Origin: Dimorphilus gyrociliatus
Lineage: Eukaryota; Annelida; Polychaeta; Dinophilidae
Assembly: GCA_904063045.1 (NCBI GenBank)
Contig: CAJFCJ010000011.1
Coordinates: forward strand, 248,001-312,000
DNA: 64,000 nt
Reading direction: 5' to 3'
Position 1 is the first letter of the stretch; each line of letters begins with the position of its first letter. The notes beneath the pieces are model-generated. The model did no database searches. It was not told the DNA's origin and worked only from the letters and a program-made list of their open reading frames with translations. Below, piece after piece: positions 36,884 through 48,545 of this stretch. A program made the position numbers and the translations under genes.

Positions 36884-39360
36884 ATGCAAGCATGTTTCTG
36901 TAGAAGTAGTTGTAACTCATTACAAGAAATTTTGTTGCCTCCAACGTTACTGGAACGTTTAGGGATCGAAATAGGCTCTCCAGGAAAGATAATTTTTAAT
37001 AGCGTTGAATTTTTAGGAACTTTATGGTCCAGAGAAGATTCTGCTAGTGTCATATGCATTCATGATTTGGTTAGAAAATCAACAAACGTTCATAAACTAT
37101 TGACTACACCGGATGAAACTCCCATACAAGAGAGTAATCTTACAGTTTTAAAGTCAGTGAAGATCACTAAAATATCTGTACGAGTTGTTTTCAAAACGAT
37201 CGAAGATGTTCTACCTTACATCTCGGTGGTAGGGAAACAAACGTTAGCTACTAGAGTACGAGGCATTTTATCAGATATTTATATCAGTGCTGGCTATACC
37301 ATTAAAGCTGCGGAATTGAAAATAAGCAGTTTACTAAGTATTCAATTTATAGATATTTTGACGTGTAATGCAAAGTCTGAGGAATCTGGGATTATAACCC
37401 AAAAAACCAATATACTTATTGACAGTATTATATCAGAAGATCAATACTTGCAATTGAGTAAAACCAAAACTAAGATAGGAGGCTTAAAGACCGAACGTTA
37501 TTTATTAGAAGATCTTGTAAGGCTTTGCAAGGAACGAGATAACTTTTTGCCTAAAACTGTTCTTCTAAAAGGTCCAAACGGCTGTGGAAAAACAATGTTA
37601 GTAGAAGAGGTTGCTAAAAGTTCCAAGAGTCAATTGATTAATACTTTAGCATCTTACTTGATTGGATCGCATCCTGGGGAAACAGAGGAGAATATTTGTG
37701 AAATTTTTCAAAGATCTTTAAAATATAGTGAATACACTGTTTGCATTTTATTAATTGAAGACATAGATTGTTTATTAATTGCTAGAGACAGTCAGAGTAG
37801 AAGATTTGTTTCATTGATTGATAGTCTAATGGAAAAAATTAGGCTAACATCTAATATACTATGTATTTGCACTACGTCGAAGGCAAATGAATTGGTCTAT
37901 CTACCAAAGTTCGATAAAGAGGTTCCATTTTAGATACAAATTTTAATATAGTAATGTTAATTTTTTATTGAACTTCAGATTTTGATTGGAATTCCTAGAT
38001 TGGAGGAGAGAATATCAATTATACAATCAATATCGGAAAGTAAAGGAATACATATGAATTCAGATTTACAATACTGGCTAGCCGAAAGAACTAATGGATA
38101 TTCTGGTGCAGATATTCAGAGTATATTAAACAGCTCTATAACCAAAGGAAGTTTGCAAGAGGCTCTCAATCGTTCAACACCAACAAGTCAAAAAGGTTCT
38201 GATGTTCTAACAGATTCAAGACCAATAAGTTGGAGTCAAATTGGAGGTTTACAAGAAATAAAGGAATCACTACAACAAATTATTGAATGGCCTATTAAAT
38301 TTAGAGACCGTTTTAGAAATTTTGGTGTAAAACCACCAGGGGGAATCCTTTTATATGGTCCTCCTGGCTGTGCAAAGACGCTCTTAGTTCGTGCAGCAGC
38401 AACCTCAGCAAATGTTACATTTTTATCTCTTTCAGCCGCCCAGTTATATTCACCATTTGTTGGAGATTCTGAGAAAAAATTAAGCGAGGTGAGCTATAAT
38501 TGGATACTTTTAAACTTCAAAAATTGCAAAAAGATTTTTCACTATGGTCTTCAAGGTATTTCACCAAGCTCGAGCAGGAGCACCCACCATTTTGTTTATA
38601 GATGAAATAGACGCCATAGTTGGAAGTCGAGATGCTGGTTCCAAGCAGAGCGCTCACGAAAGAGTTCTTTCAACATTATTAAACGAATTAGACGGTATTG
38701 GTATGAAGAGAGAGCAAATTCAACGTTCGGAGGAATCAAATGTAAAATATTTTAATGAATAATATTCAAATATATTGATATAAACAATCAAATTAAAATT
38801 TCTTTTGTTTCTAGTCATTAGAAAGAAGCGTTATTTTGGTGGCTGCTACTAACAGACCGAATAAAGTTGATAAAGCACTGTTAAGACCTGGTAGATTTGA
38901 TCGACTATTATACGTACCACCTCCAGACTATGAAGTAAACGTTCTTTAATAAGAAAATTTCTTAGAAATTAATAGATTAATTGAAAAATTTTAACTATAG
39001 GCTAGAAAGTCTATTTTGGAAATTCATACGAAGAAAATGAATTGTGAAAATGTAAATATAGAATTCTTGGCAGGTATGACGGAACTTTGTACTGGGGCCG
39101 ATCTAGAAAATCTATGTCTAGAGGTATCAAAACTTTCATTAGTTAATTGGAGACAAATTATAGTAAATTATCTCTTATTGGTTTTATTTTATTGAAAACA
39201 GGCAGCTCTAATGTGTTTAACTAAAGAAGGATCCGACGCCGATAAAGTTACTTTGGAATATTTTGAGAAAGCCCTGGAAAATGCTAGACGGTCGCTGACA
39301 CCAAAAGACATCGAGTTCTATAAGAACCTCGGACAGGCAGACAAGTGGGCCTCTTTTTAA
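36884..39360 (+). CDS. AFG2B: Double AAA ATPase AFG2B (SPATA5L1)
   Basis: Six exons in phase (36884-37921, 37979-38488, 38556-38741, 38815-38934, 39001-39123, 39202-39360) give 711 residues. An N-domain leads to AAA1 (Walker A GPNGCGKT, then [19 protein letters not shown]) and AAA2 (Walker A GPPGCAKT, Walker [36 protein letters not shown]). [20 protein letters not shown] and the GETEEN block point to SPATA5L1. In vertebrates it forms part of the 55LCC complex with AFG2A, working in late 60S ribosome maturation and replisome proteostasis. AAA1 looks degenerate: Walker B reads LLIEDID with Asp and Glu exchanged, and the usual RRPGRFDRE arginine-finger block is LPKFDKE. The start at 36884 is the first in-frame ATG. 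Confidence 0.88.
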
Positions 39361-39845
39361 GTGAAATAAAGAATGCTTGTGATATACATAAATCCAACTT
39401 TGTTGAAATTTATAATAATTTAATTAAAATTTTTGTTTCTTTTTCAATATTTATAATAAACATTAACAAACGTTTAATAAAATTATTTTTTTTTATGTTA
39501 ATTGGGTTTTCATAAAAAAAAAGCACTAAAATATATCAGGTTGAACTTTATCTACATCTTATTCCACTTAATCCTTATATATATAGGCTGAATTAGTTAA
39601 AAATATAACATGTTGAGTTATGTCTAGTTCTGTCGGGATGTAATAGTGACGTTATATGAACTTGTGCTTCAACGAAAAGAGTGACTCATTCTTTTGACAA
39701 CTTAATTAGATCATATCAACAGGTTACGTGCTCCGTAGCTTTGTACAGCGCGCCAAAACAGTTGTTATTCCTTAATTGGCAAATAACCATATTAGAACCG
39801 TGTAAGTGACAAATTCATTTAAGTAACTTAACAATCAGATTGAAT
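39361..39845. other. Intergenic region before the SOCS-box array
   Basis: A 485-base spacer between AFG2B and the first SOCS-box paralogue, AT-rich in its first half. No gene or repeat recognised. Confidence 0.45.
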
Positions 39846-41634
39846 ATGCAACCGAAAACTTTACTGGAAATCTCTTCTCATTATTTTTTGGAAAATGTAG
39901 ATCATGTTCCGTTCTGGTTGGCTCTTACACCGAAAAAAGGTCTTCTTTACATATTTTCAAGCGATAAGTTCTCCGACCCAAAACCTTGCCATCTCCTAAT
40001 TTCAAAAATTGTCATTTCTGACGATTCTACTAGTGAAATTGCTTCTCAGAATGTGATTCCCTCTTCATCCGACCAAATTTCAATCTGGAGTTTGGAATGT
40101 TTAAGGTGTTTTAGGAGAGAAATTTGTTGGCCGTTAGCAGAGCGAATCATCGAGAAAAATTGGATATATTTGGTGTACAGTTTCAAGCAGAATGTAATCA
40201 AGAAGAATTTATTAATTCCTACTTTGGCTTACACTCTGGCGCTTCGAAAGCCGCGGTCATTTTACTACTTATATAGTAAAATTGTTGATAGGCTACAACG
40301 AAACACGTTTTCGAAAATATTCTCCCAAGTACTACTTTCCAATATGGACGATAAACTTGATTTGTTAGAGAAATTGATTAAGGTTGGAGATAAATTAAAG
40401 GAAAATTATAAAGATATGGAAATGGATTTAGTTAAGGCCTGTACCGTTAAAGGTGTAAAATTTGAGGACTTCCAAAGTGTTATGCTTATGAATCCTATTA
40501 CAAGAAATTTATCGCTTTGTTCCAATAGAATTATCCTTCATAGCTTCATGCAGGGTAACAATGAAATATTCTTATTTATGGCATCAAAATATCCAGAGAC
40601 TTTGGACTTGTTTGAAAGACCGGGTCATCACGTTCCATTCCTGCTCGGTACTTCTCCGGAAATTGCTGAATTCCTATGCTTAAATTCGATGAAAATGATT
40701 AATATGTTACATAGTTGGCTGTCTAGTCTCGAACATTCTGATTTCATTTCGGTTCAGAATATACTAAAGATGGATATTACAAATTTTTATCGAGTAAAGC
40801 CTATGATTGACTATTTTTCAAAGACCAAAGTCTTACAGCTATTTTACAATGTTTGGCATCGTAATCTAGAGAATCAATTACAGAAGAGAGGAAGAAATTT
40901 CTATCTCCCTTGCCTATTTGCAATTGTGAGATGTTTGGACGAGTATAATATGTCTGTACAAGATATCGGTAATAAATTCTGTGATCTATTTTTGCAACAA
41001 GAATCAGCAATGGGTGATATGGATTTCTGGTATCAAGATCTATGTCATTTTGCAGAGAAAGTAATATTCATACTTGTTAAGTATGGTTTTACGTTTTGCG
41101 GGAAGTTTCCCCCAATTAATGACCTATTTACACGTAATAATGTTTTTATTCATGAAATCGCTCAGTTCCTTAAACTTTTCTTTCTTTTCAGCGAGTAATT
41201 TACTAACTACTCTTCAAATTTTATATTTTACATCAAGCAACGAGCTGACAATTTCTACTCACTTCTTGCATAAGACTATTATGTCTGACGAACCGAGATC
41301 GCTCGTTAATCTCTCTGCAGTTGTTATTCGAAAGCATAAGACGAGAAGTATGAAAGAGCTACTCAAGAGGTTGGCTCTGCCTAAAGAGATAAATCGACAA
41401 ATTACAATGAAAGAACAATTGAAAAAGTTCAATACGGAGAATGAGAGAAAAGCGATAAGAGATGTAATGACAGGAATATTTATGGGTAGAACACACCAAA
41501 ATTGTTCCGATTTGAAAAGAGAGAACAACTACCTTTTACAAAACTTATTACAATCGCCAAGATGGGAAGGTTCCGAGGAAAATTCACCGGATATTTTACA
41601 AGAATACGAGGTGGACGATCACTTTGATTATTGA
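39846..41634 (+). CDS. SOCS-box family protein, array copy 1
   Basis: Two exons, 39846-41133 and 41192-41634 (58-base phase-1 intron), encode 576 residues. ATG 39846 gives MQPKTLLEISSHYFLENVDH, aligned with the starts of the other three copies. The N-terminal 430 residues look all-helical and carry the family signature CLRCFRREICWPLAERII (near residue 80-97), then a series of helix pairs. Exon 2 begins with a hydrophobic helix and the SOCS-box-like segment PRSLVNLSAVVIRKH, with ALPKEI at the Cul5-box position. In this copy the BC-box Cys is Ser and LPxP is not kept, so binding to elongin C and cullin 5 is uncertain. The tail is acidic. I know no named homologue. Function inferred only as a possible ubiquitin-ligase substrate receptor. 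Confidence 0.75.
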
Positions 41635-42739
41635 TACGTATAATATAGAAGTTTAACATTCATAAGTAATTATTAATAATTATTGTAGGATTATCATTTA
41701 TTAAAAAAAAAAACAAAAAAAAAAGATTACTAGTAGTTTATTAATTTTTGTTTATGACTTTATTTTGTTTAGTGCTAATTTTGTATTGAAATATTTATGT
41801 TAAGTAAATTTTTCAAACGATGGCCATATTTTTTAAATAACGTTTTTTTTTTTCATTTTTCATGTCAAATTAGTATAGGAATTTTTCACTTTAAATAAAA
41901 TAAAGAATATTAAAGATATAAACAATGATTTGTTTTTTTTTTTTTTAAAAAAAGTAAAAAATTAAGAGAAATATTCATTTTTGAAAAATTAATGTAAAAA
42001 GTTTCTTTAATTTTCTATCGAGTTTCTTTGTCCTTTTCTTTTTTTAAATTTCATTTTATATTTTTATGTTGATAGGTTAGGATGTTAGCTTAAGGCACAA
42101 GTCGTGCTCCACAAATTATAAATATAGTTCGACCTTTAGAATATTATTTGACCCAGATTGTAGGCCGATGCTCTACAAAACAATCAACAAAGCTGATTGG
42201 TTTGAATATAACTTCCGGTTGATGGAATTGAGCAATGGCCGATAGACTCTAATTTTTAAAGTTAAAGGGATAATGTAACATAATAAAATTCTATTTAAAG
42301 TAGTATTCATTAATTTAATAAATTTTTTATTGATAAATAAGTTAATTGAATGAAAAAAATATCTATGATCATTACTCATAAGTCGAATGGTAGCAGCCAT
42401 TTTCCCTCTAGGTAGCACCACGTGGCTGTGTAAAAACTTGTCATTACTCGTCTTCAACTCTGTCAACCGTTGCCCAAGCTGGAACCAAGTTCCAATATTA
42501 GGGTAGTTTTTCTATTATCTTTTACTTTCAATGTATAAAATCTATTCAAGTAAGTATTTATAAAAGAATATTAACGTTTTAATAAATAGTACTCTGTTGA
42601 AAATTTTTGAAATATACAGGGGAAACTTGATAAAAAAAAAACGCCCTGCCAAAAGCAACCCGTTAACCATATACAGTATATTCACCGATGTGCCTTGGGT
42701 TTTATAGACCAAATAACTGAATATTAAAAAAAAAACGAT
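41635..42739. other. Spacer between array copies 1 and 2
   Basis: 1.1 kb, with poly-A/T runs at about 41703-41724 and 41936-41952. The minus-strand open frame at 42173-42466 lacks family support and splice partners. The promoter of copy 2 should lie here. Confidence 0.45.
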
Positions 42740-44637
42740 ATGCATTCTCCATTAAGTTTATTCGAATTATCGGCTAGTCGCTATTTGAAGTCTACCCAGT
42801 CTATTCCACTATCTATCGCTATTAGACCAAAAATAGGCCTTTTCCATTTATTCAGCGGAGACAAAGTGAAAGAGAGAAAATTTTTTGCCGAGCTTATTAA
42901 ACGGTCCACAGCAAGTCAATTAGCATTGGATGGACCTTTCAAATGGCGTGGCAGGAACTTTTCGCAAGATCATATTGGTTTTTTCAGACACGGAAAATGT
43001 TTAAAATGTTTTAGAATAAAAGTATGTTGGCCCATTGTCAGACGTCTAATAGATAAGGATTGGATCCATTTATTAAGGGAGTTTCAGTATTTAATTACTG
43101 ATCAAGACCTTATGGTCCCTTCATTGCTTTACGCCCTTGTTTGCAAAAAGTATAGTACATTTTTTTGCATTTATCGAGGGGTTGGAATATCGATTAGGTC
43201 GGAAAAGAATACATTGAATAAAGTTATTTCAAGTGTTATGAGATTGAAAAGACGCGATAAATTTACTCTGTTGACAAATTTATTTGAACTCTATAAAGAG
43301 ATGGTTCAAAGGGGAGATGAATTTAGTTGTTCAAATGTACTAAAAGCTTGTTCAGTTCGCGAAGTTCCCTTAAGCGATATATTACAATTGCCATTTTTGA
43401 GACACTACCTCGAAAGATTCCCAGAGAAAATGGCTCTTATTGCAATTGAGAATGGAAATTTCGAGTTTTTTTTTCATATTATTAGCAATCGACCCGAAGT
43501 AGAAGTATTACTAACTCAATCAAGAATATTAAAGTACTTTATAGCATCATCAGAAGATATAATTGAGTATATATATGAAACTAATCCAAGCATATTATCA
43601 ACATTAGAAAATTATATTAGAGACCGATTGGCAATACCTTCAAAATCCTATAGGTCTCTATTGGAGAAAGATTTACGAAATATATATAGATTAGAGATAT
43701 TTGCTAATTATTTCTCTAGAACAGATACACTTTATAAACTTGCTAGCATGTGGTTCTTGAATATGAAAAGACAATTAAAAACATTAAGGACGTTTTTTCT
43801 ATTTCCAACACTATTTACCATTTTGAAAAGTCTCGATAAATTTCGATTACCGGTTAAACCTATTGGAGATAAAATATGTTTATGGTTCTTCAAAAAGTTA
43901 GAATCGAACGAATCGACAAGGGAAATTGTTTATATTATTAATCAAGTTTTACCTATGTTAATTGAATTTGGCTATAGTTATAAAGGATTTTTACCGCAAA
44001 ACTTTGAAAGTAATATTTTAATTAATAATTTAACAATACGCAAAAAAAAACTTGTTTATTTTTTTTCTTAGATTGCACCTTTCCCGATACAATGGCGGTT
44101 TTCTATTATTTATCTGATTGTACTGTAAGATTTTCACCATCTTTTTTAAATCATATCAACTTAAGTGGACAGCCGCGATCTCTGATAACATTGAGCGTTG
44201 CCGCTATTAGAGGTATAAATAGGGGACGCTGGAGGGACTATGTTAAAGGGTTGACCGAGTCTCAAGTGCTTAGAGATCAAATTTTGATGGAAGATTTACC
44301 AGGTATCATATCGCCAACAAGAAGAATTGACTTGAAAGAATTCGAGGAAATTCATATGGAAAATATAACAATTTGTCAAAATGTACTTGGTGAAGCTGTC
44401 CTTGGCGATGAGCATAAGCATTGTATTAACGAAGAGATGTGTGGCCGAGACTATGAATTTCTTGTTGAATACATAAACGAGGACAGAGACTATTATGAAG
44501 AATATCCCTTTTTCGATCAATCCAACAGCTCTGATTCGGAAAGCTCTGATTCAGAGCTCGATAATCGTATAAATAGTTTGTTAAATTTTTATTTAAGTCA
44601 GGACGAATTTTGCCGTACCGAGAATATTCTCACATAA
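42740..44637 (+). CDS. SOCS-box family protein, array copy 2
   Basis: Two exons, 42740-44009 and 44072-44637 (62-base phase-1 intron at the same place as in copy 1), encode 611 residues. Start MHSPLSLFELSASRYLKSTQ matches the family. The signature CLKCFRIKVCWPIVRRLID lies near residue 90. Later shared blocks are LEKDLRNIYRLEIF and FLFPTLFTILKSLDKF. The SOCS box reads PRSLITLSVAAIRGIN, again with Ser for the BC-box Cys, and the Cul5 box is lost (LTESQVLR), so this copy may not recruit cullin 5. The C-terminus is very acidic with a phospho-acceptor-like run SSDSESSDSELD. The copy shares order and strand with its neighbours. Confidence 0.75.
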
Positions 44638-45458
44638 AACAATTATGAATTTATTTTGCGTATTTACGTTTTATTTTGAAATTTACAAGAATGAATTAAT
44701 CCTTAAATTAATTACGTCTATTTTTGAATAATTCGTAAATTAATTAGAAAAATATAAAAATCTTAATAACTTATTTGTTGGTAAAAGAATACTGATTATA
44801 AGCAAGATGATTACTATTAATCTATTAATACAATAAGTATTGTATGAGTTAGTTTGTATTTTAGGTGGGAACGATACAACTGTCGTGTAATCTTTAACAT
44901 AATTAATTCACTCGTCTAGGTAGACAACTTGTAAAAATTATTACCAAGTTTTCTCTGAGGTCGTCAACTGTGATCGTTTCATACTGCATTCCTTAAAAAA
45001 CTCTATCAGCTTAATCTGCAGTCGGTTAATTAATCTCAAGATCCTCCTAAGGCTACTCTAAGCTATTATTTTAGCAATTGCTTTTATTTTTAAACGTAAA
45101 TTTACTAGTTCCTCTCGAACAACTGCGTTTACTAGCTGCCTCGCTGAATTTCTGTTACCATCCTAAATGATTTACCAGTTTTCTACGACTTGAATACGTA
45201 AGTATTTTCAAAAAAAAAAATGGGTTCGGAAGGAAGGTTTTTTTTATTATTAATGGTTATTGTCTTATTTCGCTTATTAATGGAAAAGTACTCTTAACTC
45301 TTCTTAATATTATTAATATGTTTATTTGTTAGAACCTCATCGATTTGCGAAGTAGAGCTAATATAAAGCTTAGAAAACTGCATTTATAATTATGCTACTA
45401 ATATATCTTTAACCGTCAGTATTGCTTCTATTTTATTTCTTACAGGTAATAATTCGAA
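44638..45458. other. Spacer between array copies 2 and 3
   Basis: 821 bases. It ends with a pyrimidine tract and TTTCTTACAG at 45436-45445, 13 bases before the ATG of copy 3: a splice acceptor for a 5' UTR intron or a trans-spliced leader. No other feature recognised. Confidence 0.45.
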
Positions 45459-47533
45459 ATGGCGTTCAACGAAGCAAATAAACCAATCATTTCAACACCG
45501 ATGACTCTACTGGAGTTGGCAACAGAAAGTTTTCTTCAGTCGTGCAACACTATAGCCTTCCCTCTTCTTTTACGGCCGAAAAATGGTTTATTAACGATAC
45601 TAACTGCTAAAAAGTTTAAAGAGCCAAGAAACTTTTGCAGAGCTTTGGCTAAAGCTCCGTCTCAGACTCATTTTAGAGAAGGACCAATAAGATGGAGCGG
45701 AAAAAGTTGTACTAGCTACGACGCTTCTTATCTTCGTAAACACTGCAAATGCCTAAAATGTTATAGAACGAAAATCTATTGGCCAATAATCAAACGATTA
45801 ATTGACAGAGGATGGCCGGATATGATTTGTTTTTTCAACTCTAGAATTTCTGATCAAAAATTACTTTTACCTTCTTTAGTTTATTGTTTAATTTCAAAAA
45901 ATTGGTATTGTTTTTATCAACTATTTAAGACTTATTGTTATGCTAGGAAAACACGAAGTAACAGTCTTACTGAATTATTCAGTCTTATTTTGAGAATGAA
46001 GAAAGATTATAAATTTGAGATGATTGACGACCTTTTGGAATTAGTTGATGAGCTGCAACACAATTACGATGGTATAAGATTTAGCATTATTAGAGCTTTG
46101 ACAGAACGTGATATTGCGTTAGATGATTTTATACGTGTTCCATCGATGTTTAGCAGTTTTCTCAACATCATTCCCAGCCTCAAAACTACGGCTATAAGTA
46201 GTTTTAAGAGAGGTAATTCGCAAATATTCTTCTACGCTTTAAAATCTCGTCCAAAATTGATTAAACTATTTTATAAAACAAAAAATCTCAAGTATTTTAT
46301 TGAAACATCTCCGGAAATTATAGAATTCTTTATCAATATTCATCCTGATCTTCTTACAAGACTTGACGATTGGTTATGCGGATTTAATCGTATTAAATAT
46401 AAAACTTCAATTCTGGAGAAAGACTTACGAAATCTGTATAAAGTTCAAATTTTTAAAGAGTTCTTTTCAAGAAGAGATACGACTTATAAACTATTTGATA
46501 TTTGGTTTAAAAATATGCAATCTATGCATTCAAAGAGAATGACTTCCGACTATTATTATCCTACTTTATACACTATTATTAAATGTATGGACCAATATGG
46601 TTTATCGGTAGAAGAGCCTGGTAATAGATTTTGTATTTGGTTCTTTGAACAAATAACGGAAACTAAAAGTACAATATTTTCATGGAGTAACGCTTATAAT
46701 GTAGCTGATAAGGTTTTACACATTTTTATTGAACATGGTTATGTTTTTACCGGTAATCTACCTACGAAAATTCACAGTACGCATAGTAAGTTGGTTGTAC
46801 TAATTTATCTATATTGTAAGCGTTAACCGATTAATATTATGAACCAATCCTCAATCTTTTAACAGGTTATGGCTTTCCAGAAGTACGAAAGATTTTCTAC
46901 TATTTGGCTAGCAATTCTGTGCCTTTTCCGCCTAGTTTTCTAAGTCAAATTCAAATGGTTGGTAAGCCAAGATCACTTACTAATTTGTGCGTAGCAGTGA
47001 TAAGACAATCGATTTCTGGTCCAATACGGAAAAAGGTAAATACACTTCCAGTTCCGGATGTTGTAAAGCGTCAAATGTTATTGGAGGACCATGATGATTG
47101 GATTTCCTTATTTAAAAGACTCGATCCTTTGGAATACCACGACAAACATCTTAGCGATAAAGAATTGTGCGACAGTTTCTTAGATAGCCAAGAAGTTGAC
47201 GACGATCATAAGAATTGCATCGACGTAACACTGAAAGATTACGAGGACAATTTCATCTTTCAGTATATGTACGAAGAAGGACCAAAATTTATTCCATTTA
47301 TCTTCTTTCAATTTGGAGGACAGGTAAACGGAGAGCAAATTAGAGGAGCTCAAATAAGCGAAAGCGAAGATGAAATAAATGATAGATTTCAACAAACATA
47401 TAATTCAGCAGGTGATGACGATGATGACGATGATGATGTTGATGATGACAATATCGATAATCAAGCTGGAAAATTTCAGGAAATAGAAGACAAAATGGAA
47501 GAAGATAACAACGAAAACGGTACAAGATTTTAA
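45459..47533 (+). CDS. SOCS-box family protein, array copy 3 (canonical BC and Cul5 boxes)
   Basis: Two exons, 45459-46785 and 46866-47533 (80-base phase-1 intron), encode 664 residues, the longest copy. The start is extended by about 12 residues before the shared MTLLELATESFLQS block. The signature reads CLKCYRTKIYWPIIKRLID. Shared later blocks: LEKDLRNLYKVQIFKEFFS and SVEEPGNRFC. The SOCS box is canonical here: SLTNLCVAVI fits the elongin-C BC-box rule (S/T-L-x3-C-x3-hydrophobic) and LPVPDVVKRQML fits the Cul5 box LPxP. This makes it the best candidate for a working CUL5-ring-ligase receptor. The C-terminus has an Asp run (about 47417-47450) and is strongly acidic. Substrate unknown. Confidence 0.78.
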
Positions 47534-48545
47534 CGTAGATTTAAATATTTTAAAAGAGGAGAAAATTAAAATCTTATTATTCTTATTGACAAACATGTTA
47601 TTAAATATTTAATCAACTACAGAAATAGAACTTTAACAAACGTACTGAGATTATAGAGACAAGGTTAATTATTATTGCCAGCATAGTAAGAATGTGATAT
47701 AAATTGAATGATGATATGTATATAGTCCTATTCTCTTGTAATGATATACATGCAATTTACCTTTAATTATACTTTTTTCAGTTTTTATACATTTTTAACA
47801 GAATACAAAAGTCACTGCAAACATTCAAACATTCCATTGTTGTTATTTTTCTATAAATAGTTATAAGAGAAGAATGAGAAGAAGAAGAAGAAGAAGAGTA
47901 GATAAATAATAAAAAAGAGGTTAATTTATCAGTGTATTTTTAGAACAAATGATTTAAATTGTTTTGATTGATGTAAGTGTATTAGTGTGACTGTTTGACC
48001 AATAATAATAGTGAGGATTTTCTCTTTCTCCCATCACTCTGACACACACACTCTCTCTCTATCTATCTATCTCTTTCTCTTTAAAAAGAATAAAAATTAA
48101 TCTAAGTATAATTTTTAATATATTTATATAAATTTATATTATTTAAATATTCATAATTTCAATAATTTAAGATTCTAATTAAAATAGAGCGATAATGCGG
48201 TACTTGTAAAAAAAAAAACTAACTTTTTTTTTGTTAGCCATCGCTCATTATCACTCAAATATTACATTTGTCTACTTTTTATTGTTCTTGTTGGTTAGTA
48301 TAGATAAGTTAGAGTTGTTGTTTTTTTTTTCCTACTAAATGATCAAATTGATTGTTTTAATATAATATAGACTTTATTATAGATTAGTGATAATATTTAA
48401 ATAATACTTAGACATTATAAAAAAAGGTTTATTATTTATTAAAAAAAGAATGAATATTTCTTATAGATTTAATTGGTTGAGCGGAAATTATATTGAATTT
48501 GTTTAATCGGTTAATCTTTTTGAAAATTGGATATTGAAAGGTAAA
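47534..48545. other. Spacer between array copies 3 and 4
   Basis: About 1 kb of AT-rich sequence with a GAA run (47875-47897), a CT/CTAT microsatellite (about 48041-48082) and poly-T runs. No gene recognised. Confidence 0.5.
48041..48082. repeat. CT / CTAT microsatellite
   Basis: A CA-CT-CTAT compound simple repeat in the spacer between SOCS-box copies 3 and 4. Confidence 0.75.

Noticed and set aside
42173-42466. Minus-strand 97-codon frame between SOCS-box copies 1 and 2
   Set aside because: No recognised motif, no conserved counterpart between other copies.
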